64,000 nucleotides of DNA from the NCBI RefSeq assembly GCF_914767665.1, contig NC_059504.1:33573720-33637719 (forward strand), in the 5' to 3' direction. The DNA comes from Harmonia axyridis. Lineage: Eukaryota > Arthropoda > Insecta > Coleoptera > Coccinellidae. A program made the translations under genes and the position numbers. A model generated the notes under the pieces. That model was not told the origin of the DNA. It did no database searches and saw only the letters and a program-made list of their open reading frames with translations. Below, in pieces: positions 55,701 to 64,000 of the stretch (positions are counted from its first letter, which is position 1; every line of letters starts with the position of its first letter).

Positions 55701-56085
55701 ATAAATATTCATATAAATATCTAAATATAAATATTTTTGAGAGGTTAAGCTCGATATCGGTGTAATCTGGGATTTGGTCCCATAGAAAAACTCGAAACCC
55801 CCTCAAAATTTAAGGCTAGGACCGCCCTTGGTTTGTCGTCATGGAAAGTTATTTGCATCAAATATTTTCATGTGAGCAAGGGCGAACCGGTATGTTCTAG
55901 GAAAGAAGTCTTATAGAATTCTACCCTAGAATCAGCATAGGATACCGAGTGAATCGTCTAAAATCAGCTAACGATACATGGTTTCCGAAAAAAATCTTTT
56001 ATTTTCTAGAGGGATACCCAGTGAAGGATCTACCGGCATAGTGACGGGGTCCAAGGGGCGGAGCCCCTTCGGCGAGCAGAGCGAG
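54075..56085. repeat. 2-kb duplication, copy 2
   Basis: Near-identical to 44284-46307. It includes convergent frames 54194-54379 (plus) and 54765-54971 (minus, DUF4817-like) with unchanged protein sequence, and A4 (55701-56085). Confidence 0.9.
55701..56085. repeat. Composite repeat part A, copy 4
   Basis: Same start and GC-rich end as the other copies. It has a short internal deletion after ACTCGAAACCC and is followed directly by B4. Confidence 0.87.
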
Positions 56086-59000
56086 TATACCTATAAAACC
56101 GCTTGCACATATACGTCAAACTTTAAACGTAAAATCACAGCCCAAACGGGACCATCTAGAGCAAAAATGACAAGAATAAGACCCCCCTCAAAATCGTCTG
56201 GAGATCCCGGGAAAATCCCAAACCTTCGATTCTCCTCGCGGTTTTCGAGTATACGGGGTGTTTCGGATCATTTTGACATTTCAAGTCCCATATTTCTGTG
56301 GTATCTGTGGACAATTTGACTGTCAGTGTCATGTTAATAATAAATATTCCATTTCCATATATGAAAGTTCTTGAAAAAGTTTGCAGTTTCCAAAATTGTA
56401 ATTCAATATTTAAATAAATGCCGACAGATAAAATGCAAAGTCTTCGGCGAATCAAAAATTCGATAGATATTTGTCAAAATTTAGAAATGAACATTTATAT
56501 CATCGAATGCATTTTCCTCAATTCAGGTTTGTTTTAAGTGTTTGTATCATTCAATTGGATATGAATGTTACTTTATTTCAGGAATTTTTCGTTTATCTTC
56601 CACAAACTATAAAACTACATTCTCTTTCGTGAGAATTTGAATCTATTGCGACAGAAGATGGAACTACAAAAGAGAACAGAAGCTTCATCTGATCATGTAT
56701 TAAACAGATAGAAAAACTCCTTAGATAATTCACAATTGGCTTTATTACTGGAAAAGAGCCAAGTTAGTCAGATGACATTCAAAAATTTCCATGTGTTTTT
56801 GGAATATCTAAAATATACACTTTTACGACAGAAGAGTGCAAAAATATAAATGATCAATCCGTTTTTGAAGAATTTGAGTGCAGTGCTGTTGAATTTATAA
56901 TGAATAAGTCAAATCGTTGTGAAATCTTCCATACGAATAATTTCAACTATATATTATTTGCCGCTCAACTGAAACATGTATTAATAAACCTTGGAAATTA
57001 GAGTCTCAAACTTTTTACCTGATTTCTCAAAAAGGTTACACCAAGATAAGACATTAAAATTTCTTATGAGGTAACATAAGCCATGGGTATTTGAAAAGCA
57101 AGTCTATTCATTCTGTCTCTTTTTAGTTTGTTTATTAAAGCTATACTAGGATATACATATAAAAAATCAGTTGAAATACTAGTCAAAAACAGAAATAAAA
57201 TTTAAAGGATCATTCAGTATATGAAGAATTCCAACATGGCAGTTACTTTTGAAATTGGTATCAATTTTCCAGCAATTCAATGTAGGTATAAAATACTTTA
57301 AAAGTAACTATTCATTAAAACTTTCCATTTCATGAATGAATGATTGAACTCGTATAAACATGTAGATACCTATTTCACTAAAGTTTTCAATCGTTATATA
57401 GGAATAATTGCTCTATGGCCAGTTCGAAAATGCTATCCTACTGATTTATTCATTGCTTTTAATTTTGGTAAAAATTAAATTATTAATTGATTCAGATCCA
57501 AAGTTAACATTAACATTAACCCACTAAATGGGTCAATAGTATTGGCTGATACAATTTTAGTACCGAGGCAGTCATTTCAAATACTGAACACATCTTCTGA
57601 CTGAAGTAAAAATTGAACAATGATCTTTTTTTACTTGCATCTTGAAATGAATTTTGCACTTTTTCAGAGTTCAATAATGAGATAATTATTAAATTGACTC
57701 AAGAGATTAACAGAGTATGCTTCATCAGGATTAGTTAATACTGCTAAAGACGTTAATAAACCTATTAAATTCTTATATGGTTCATCATTACAACTGTCTT
57801 TTGTTGAATCAAATTTCAATTAAGTTTTCAAAGGAGTTTTCAAATGTTTACAATTAGACATGTTGAATTATTGCAATACATATTTGAAGAATATAAACAA
57901 TTACTATACTACCTTTTTCATAATTTCTAGTGATATTCATCCCTAAACATTTTTAGCAAACAACAGTTAGCAAGTTATTTTTTGATTTTATGTAAATACA
58001 ATGCTCAATTGTTGATCTTTTTTAACTAATATCTGTCAAAATTTCATTTACTATATATATTGCCCTGTTCAATTTACTTCTGAGTAAAACCCAGAGCTAC
58101 AAGCTTGCTCTATAACGTAGCGAACCATTATTCAGCTGTCCTCCACTGAATCAGAATGATCTAGTGAAATTTCTATATCATCCCTTATCTATGATAACTA
58201 CATCTCGACTGGTATTAATGAAATTGTTACCTGTATCCCTTTGATCATTCACCAGAACCCACAAAAATCATTTTTGTCCATATACCTTCAAGAAATATGC
58301 AACAGAAGAGTATGCAAAATTCATCGATACAATTTTCAGATTCTAAAAACGCCTTAGTTCTTCAGGAATGTCCAATTGGTCTTTCAATATTATAAATTAT
58401 GGAAAATAACCTACTATTAACCAAATTTTTAGATTTCAAAAGGTGTCCTTCCTTGTATTCTAAATATATACACCCTATATAACTGTTGATCGAATATTGT
58501 ATTTCTTAATAAATTATGGAATAGAAGAATAATTTGTTGCTCAACTGAAAAAAGTATTGATGAACCTTGGAAATGAGGGACTTCTTATAACCTGATTTCT
58601 CAAAAATGTTACGATTGCTTGTGAGGCAACATAAGCCATGGGTTTTTGGAAGGTAGATCTATTCATTCTGCTGCTTTTCAGTTTATTATAGCTATACTGA
58701 ATATTCCTAAAACAAAAATTTCACTGTAGGTCTTTTCATAGATCTTATCGAATGATTAAGAAAATTCAATATTTGTCAAAACTGAAAATAAACATTGAAT
58801 GCAGTTTCTTTTTCAGGTAGTATTTCTATTGACTGATAATAACTCTCACATTTTGCTTATGCATTTTTTCCAAATTATTTAAAGAAGAAAGAAATTGCCA
58901 TTTCTAGAGAAATGAGAATTTCAGATTTCAAAATGTCTAATTACTACTTCAAATATATATACACCCTATATAATTGTTGATCAAATATTGTGTATTTCTT

Positions 59001-59855
59001 TACAAATAAGTTAATAATTTGAAGCTTTAATCTCAATTTTCAGACTTAAATTGGTCCAACATCTCTAGATACTTCTAATTGATATTCGACAAATAAATAT
59101 CCTGTATAATTATCCATCCAAACGAGAATAATCCATCTTCTGAAAAGAAAAACAATGTTTACTATATAGAATTAATTTGAATAATGATTCAAAAGTGATG
59201 AAATTTTGCAGACTTACTTATTTTGGGTCTTAGATCACGAATCCGCTATCATAAATTCCTTAATCCAGCTAGTTTTTTTTTTTTAATTGTGAAATTGGCC
59301 TAATGAAGGTGAGGTTATCCACATTAATAACTAGTTTTCTTGTATTTTATTAACTGATTCTTGTTAGAAATGATTAATTAATCACATTTCAAGCTTTCCC
59401 TGCAATAAAAATGCCTTTTTTTCGTCAAAATCGATGGTTTCATCCATTGTTTATATATGGCGGCGGCCATCATGTTTAATACGTAACGTCTGTCAGATGC
59501 ATAGACCTAATATCACAGACTAATCTGTGCTAATATTAATCTGTGCTAATCTGCTAATTAATCTGTGCTAATATTAGGTCTATGGTCAGATGCGAAATAA
59601 TCTGCAACGTTGCCTGTATGCCAGATCTTCTTGATGGGATCGGTTTTTTACTTGGTGGAAATTCATATTAATAGATTGTTTGAGATTATGACGTATTATA
59701 AAACTGTATGGGAACTCATAATTTTCGCACAGCTATTCGAGCAGAAAATTCGGCAAGTTTATTTTCGAAATGAATAAATGGTAGTTCATATGCTGTTATT
59801 CTGGTTTTTTCGATATTGGCATCGGATTCAGTTTAGTCCTCCTGAACATATACAG
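56086..59855 (-). mobile_element. Composite repeat part B, copy 4
   Basis: It begins TATACCTATAAAACCG, with 7 bases lost compared with the other B starts. It holds the upstream part of copia pol in decayed form: KMIFVGSGE then stop then SKGYR near 58250-58280, as in the copia integrase end. The reverse transcriptase box is deleted. It ends CCTGAACATATACAG, the same border as B2 and B3 have with H. Confidence 0.75.
59500..59585. repeat. Expanded palindrome with TAATCTGTGCTA units
   Basis: In B3 the sequence is a simple palindrome AGACCTAATATTAGGTCT. Here about 60 bases have been added between its halves, made of repeated CTAATCTGTG-type units in both orientations. Confidence 0.75.
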
Positions 59856-61453
59856 CATAGAGAAAGGAGGAAAAGAGTGACGACTCATCGGTAAAATAAA
59901 TAAGCGTGATTGTGGCGACCTTATGGGCAGGGAATGGAACTAATGATGTTGTTTCTGCGCATTTGGCTCCTTATTATTTCATAATTCCAAACAACTCAAA
60001 ATTTGAATGAAAACCTGCACCGAAAATTGTGAAAAAACTGTAATATCAATTACAGTTTTTTCAATATTTCAGTGAGGTTTTGCATCCAACTTAATTTTTA
60101 CTTAAGTAATAATACTCAACGAATTTTGACATACTTTTTATTGCACATAATTATACAAATTGATATTTGTGAACAGAAATTAATGAAATAATTGAATCAA
60201 ATTATATATATCGTATTGTACCACTCAAATATTAAAGAAGAAAACATTTCATTTGAAGATAAAATAATTATTTTTGTGATAACTGACAAATATCCAAGAA
60301 ATCGAAAGATTGATTGAGAATTGGAATCTTCAATTCTTTGGCAGAACTCCAACGTAAGTCTTTAGAAACCTGGAACAAAGTGAAAAATTGATGGTGATCC
60401 TGAAGAGACTTTTATTGAAAGTATATAAGGTGATAGCAATAGAACAATATGAAGTGAAAATATAGCTCCCTTTTCTTAAATCGACACAACTGCTCCCTTC
60501 GACATTTAGGTACTAATATAAAAAAAAATTCTCTTTGTTAAATGACTCTTTTTCTTGAAATTAATTTGATTTAAAATGCCTGGTCTTTTCTTCACAAAAA
60601 GGGAAACAGTATCAGTATTCGGTTGGTAATTTCTGATCCTATCTGAACTTGAATCTGTTAAACTAGTACTCGGCACATAATTAATTAAATTATTCTGATC
60701 TTAAAGCAGTGCATAATTTGGAAAATCTGGCAGGGATGAAAGTAAAAGTCTTGTTTTAGGTGTATTGAAAAAATTGTCCTCACTGATATGGTCCCCACAT
60801 ATTTTACTCATATTAATATTTGCTGGATAGAACAGCTTCAATTGATTTATCCCATTCAAAAATTCTAGTTGGAGGTCTAAAACAGTGCTTGTTCGTGGTT
60901 GAACCCCTGACAAGTTTGGATGCAACATGAATAATGATATGATAAAATGCTGATCAGTTATGACAAAAGGTGCTTTATATTTATAATTATCATACTTATA
61001 CGAAAAAACTAGAAGATATATGCCTAAGATTCTTCAATGCGTTGCCATCAAATATTCAAACGGAGGAAAATTTCAAAAAATACGAAAAATACATACCTAC
61101 ATGATCATTTAATTCAACCCTCTAAAATTTAGGATTTTTTTATGTAAAGAGTTTTTGACATTGTTTCATTTGTTATTTTTTTGTAAATGAGAACCTTCTG
61201 AAATAAAGATTGTTATTATTATTAACAAACTTGTACCTGCAAGAAAATAAGAATCAGGAGAGAACTGAAACACAAAAGAGAGGTTGGAATTTACGCCGAA
61301 AACATTTCATCAGTTAGATACAGTAGATAAGGATGAAATATGTTTTTGTGTGAAATAGCGATACATTAGTTCCTAACCCTGTCCCTCGGGTCGCTAGTAT
61401 CAACATTTCAAACGACTCCACGCAGTCGTCAGTCTTCTCTTTATTTGTCTATG
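59856..61453. mobile_element. 1.6-kb insertion with 8-bp duplication, P-like ends
   Basis: ATATACAG stands at 59848-59855 and again at 61454-61461, and the B/H border is continuous without the insert. The ends CATAGAGAAAGG and ...TTTGTCTATG are inverted, and TGACGACT recurs 31 bases in from the left with its inverse near the right end. An 8-bp duplication with CA...TG ends fits a P-type or possibly hAT element. No transposase domain was recognised. A 75-codon minus frame at 60701-60928 is unassigned. Confidence 0.7.
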
Positions 61454-61712
61454 ATATACAGGGACATTGATGTTGACGAGGACGCTGTGATTACAAGGTT
61501 TTCAAAGGGTTCACAGTCCAAATTAGATTTTGTGTTATACTTGCCAATTGTCTTCTTTTTTTTCATATGAAACAATAGATTTACTATTTTTTTTTTAATT
61601 TCTACCTGAATGGCTAAAACCGTGATAAGTAAATAAATATATTATAATATAACAAATACATAAGCGTACAAATTTTTTTACCGAAATTTGAGGCTTTATT
61701 GTAAAACACTGA

Positions 61713-62745
61713 TTATACATTTATGATTTGAAATATTGCCCATCGCTGGTCACTATACTTTCTCACATCTTTCGGGCAGCGTACGAATTGAAAAAACTGG
61801 TCATCTTTTGAAGCGATCCACGAATCGATCCAAGTTTTCAATTCTTCATAAGATAGGAAGTGCTGGTCAGCCAGGCTGTGTGCTATTGATCGAAACAAGT
61901 GATAGTCCGAGGGAGCAACGTCTGGAGAATACGTCGGGTGGGATAGGAATTCCCATTTCAACTTTTTCAAGTATATCTTGACTTTCGCAACATGGAGTCG
62001 AGCATTGTCATGCAGTAAAATCCATTCATCTACTCTCTCGTCGTATTGCGGCGGTTTGTCTCTCAATGCTCGAAACAAACGCATTGATTGCGTTCGATAA
62101 CGATCGCCTGTGATCGTTTCAGTCGGTTTTAACTCATAATACACTACGCCGAGCTGGTCCCACCAAATACTGAGCATGACCTTAGAACCGAGAATATTCG
62201 GTTTAGCCGACGACGTGGAAGCATGGCCGGGATATCCACATGATTTTATGTGCTTGGGATTATCGTAATGAACCCGTTTTTCGTCTCCAGTCCCAATCCG
62301 ATGCAGAAATTCCTTTCGTCTTTGCCTCGAAAGCAGCTGTTCACAAACAAACAAACTCCGTTCAAACACCTCCCGGCTTCAACTCGTACGGCACCCACTT
62401 TTCTTGTTTCTGAATCATTCCTATGACTTTCAGGCGTTTTGAAATGGCTTGTAGTCCTAATGATCCTGTCAATTATTGTTGCGTTTGAAATGAGTCTTGA
62501 TCAAGTATTGCCTCCAATTCTGCATCTTCAAAAACCTTCTCTCTTCCACCGCGATGCTGGTCTTCGACATCAAAATCACCATTCTTGAAGCGTTGAAACC
62601 ACTCTCGGCACGTTCTTTCACTAATAGCGGCCTCACCATAGGTATCTGAGAGCATTCGATGAGCCTCAGCCGCAGATTTATTCATATTTCCGTAGAAAAT
62701 TAAAACTTCCCTCAAATGACGAGAATTTGACTCGTAAGCTGACAT
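61713..62745 (-). pseudogene. mariner transposase (DD34D), one stop and one frameshift
   Basis: Transposase that cuts and inserts the element at TA. The N-terminal frame 62745-62473 has the HTH region (NKSAAEAHRMLSDTYGEAAI, TCREWFQRFKNGDFDVED) and ends in a stop after DQDSFQTQQ. The protein goes on as LGLQAISKRLK and WVPYELKPGG to a frameshift near 62370. The frame 62369-61713 carries IGTGDEKRVHYDNP (first Asp), WILLHDNARLHVAKVK (second) and VAPSDYHLFRS (third), the mariner DD34D set. The C-terminus runs to 61713. This is the best preserved of the three mariner copies. Confidence 0.9.
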
Positions 62746-62849
62746 GGTTAATCGTGAATATCTTTATGATGCAGACACAAATCGACTAACATGTCGATGG
62801 CTTTATGTTCACAAATAACTAAACTTATTGTATGGCATCTACGATATAT

Positions 62850-63891
62850 CGGGTGTCCCAAGGTGAGTGGCCTATTAGATTATTATGGAAACTATTGATG
62901 GTAAAGATTTCAAATTTTGTGGATAGATATTTGGCCAGTTAAGGTACATTTTTAAAATAATTTCACATTTCCAGTGTTGCCGGATGTACGACAATTTGGC
63001 AACAACTTTGTTATTTTAAATGGGACATCCAGTATTTCTATTTTTTTTATGATACACCATAAAATATTAAATCTATTCACTCTTACTTTTCCATCCCTAT
63101 CTTCAACGGTTTTAGAGTTATTAATTATTTTTCGAAATTTTAGATCAAATTGGCGTATTACGAAAATGACTCTAGTTCGCTCAATATTTGAGATTTAAGT
63201 CAGAAATTTTGCAAGTCGTTAGATATTGATCTGATCTGTGTCACTGCTTTTGAATTATGGTTGTCAATAATACAGGACGGACCAAAAAAACTCATCATTT
63301 ACCAAGTTACAAAATAGTAAAAAAGTCTGTGTAAGTGAATAGAAAAATTGTAGAATGTGTTGTACTGATTCCAAAAATTGAAAAATATACTAGGTGTCTA
63401 ATTTGAAAAAATAAACTTTTTTACAATTTTGTAACTTGGCAAATGATGATTTTTTTTGGTCCGTCCTGTATTATTGACAACCATAATTCAAAAGCAGTGA
63501 CACAGATCAGATCAATATCTAACGACTTGCAAAATTTCTGACTTAAATCTCAAATATTGAGCGAACTAGAGTCATTTTCGTAATACGCCAATTTGATCTA
63601 AAATTTCGAAAAATAATTAATAACTCAAAAACCGTTAAAGATAGGGATGGAAAAGTAAGAGTGAATAGAGTTAATATTTTATGGAGTATCATAAAAAAAA
63701 TAGAAATACCGGATGTCCCATTCAAAATAACAAAGTTGTTGCCAAATTGTCGTACATCCGGCAACACTGGAAATGTGAAATTATTTTAAAAATGTACCTT
63801 AACTGGCCAAATATCTATCCACAAAATTTGAAATCTTTACCATCAATAGTTTCCATAATAATCTAATAGGCCACTCACCTTGGGACACCCG
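62850..63891. mobile_element. Fold-back element (1042 bp) with ~475-bp arms
   Basis: It starts CGGGTGTCCCAAGGTGAGTG and ends with the exact inverse. Left arm about 62850-63330 and right arm about 63413-63891 are nearly perfect reverse complements around an ~80-bp spacer. ATAT occurs at 62846-62849 and 63892-63895, and the mariner end is restored when the block is removed. No coding; mirrored 74-codon frames are products of the symmetry. Confidence 0.93.
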
Positions 63892-64000
63892 ATATTTATT
63901 TCGACTACCACTTACCGTTACAGCCAGCTATTGCAAAACGGCAAGAGCAAAGTTGTACGCCTAAATCTAAAATTTCGGAATATGACATTGTTCAGCTAAA

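Larger units (their letters stand above)
61663..63961 (-). mobile_element. mariner element in H3, near complete
   Basis: It starts AGCGTACAAA after TA (61661-61662) and ends GTTGTACGCC before TA (63962-63963). A fold-back element (62850-63891) sits in its right end. Without that and its 4-bp duplication, the mariner is about 1.25 kb. Confidence 0.88.
61454..64000. mobile_element. Composite repeat part H, copy 3 (cut by the window end)
   Basis: Same leader (GGGACATTGATGTTGACGAG) and mariner as H1. The left arm of the fold-back begins at 63964 (AATCTAAAATTTCGGAATATG) and runs off the window. Confidence 0.8.

Noticed and set aside
62974..63767. Two matching 74-codon frames on opposite strands
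   Set aside because: They are mirror images produced by the fold-back arms, not genes.
1..64000. tRNA genes, rRNA, CRISPR arrays, phage or bacterial systems
   Set aside because: No cloverleaf, rRNA block or regular spacer array was noticed, and all coding families are those of eukaryotic transposons.

Overview
The window looks like a transposon-rich, AT-rich insect genome segment. Evidence: mariner, pogo, P and hAT DNA transposons, BEL/Pao and Ty1/copia LTR elements, a jockey/CR1-like non-LTR element, Penelope-like fragments, and one exon of an insect-type 7-TM chemoreceptor. The order of insect is not decided by the sequence. I see no tRNA, rRNA, CRISPR or bacterial-style operon. Apart from the chemoreceptor exon, almost everything recognisable is mobile DNA, most of it broken.

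Layout. 1-3280: a BEL/Pao element cut by the window edge and broken by frameshifts. 3285-22808: one copia element (copia-1) split into four pieces by successive insertions. These are a ~7.6-kb element with 114-bp terminal inverted repeats (3598-11187), a 4.6-kb copia element with CTCAG target duplications (copia-2, 11302-15916), and a 4.9-kb non-LTR element (16285-21223). The 7.6-kb element itself carries a P element with perfect 8-bp duplications, a short insert with a candidate hammerhead ribozyme, a Penelope GIY-YIG fragment, and a large gene of a DDE-like family I cannot place firmly. 22809-30186: sparse sequence with the chemoreceptor exon, a non-LTR tail, a hAT MITE and a minus-strand BEL fragment. 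30187-35069: a decayed hAT element with perfect 8-bp duplications, into which a pogo element inserted at TA. The pogo element has an uninterrupted transposase ending in a PHD finger.

35274-63999: a higher-order array of a composite unit, here called B-H-A. B is about 3.4-3.8 kb, with a highly conserved first 330 bp and decayed minus-strand copia pol sequence. H is up to 3.6 kb and consists of a mariner plus a 2.1-kb inverted duplication with DUF4817-like remnants. A is about 0.4 kb and ends in a GC-rich palindrome. The order B1-(H remnant)-A1-B2-H1-A2-[3.2-kb insert]-A3-B3-H2-A4-B4-[1.6-kb insert]-H3 repeats in one orientation. Later insertions include a 1.6-kb element with 8-bp duplications and P-like ends, and a 1.04-kb fold-back element that is almost entirely two inverted arms.

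How the parts relate: there is no host pathway here. The functional story is one of transposases and reverse transcriptases. The pogo transposase is the only long gene with no visible lesion. The mariner at the right edge is close to intact (one stop, one frameshift, one insertion), and the DDE-like gene is broken mainly by a small palindromic insertion.
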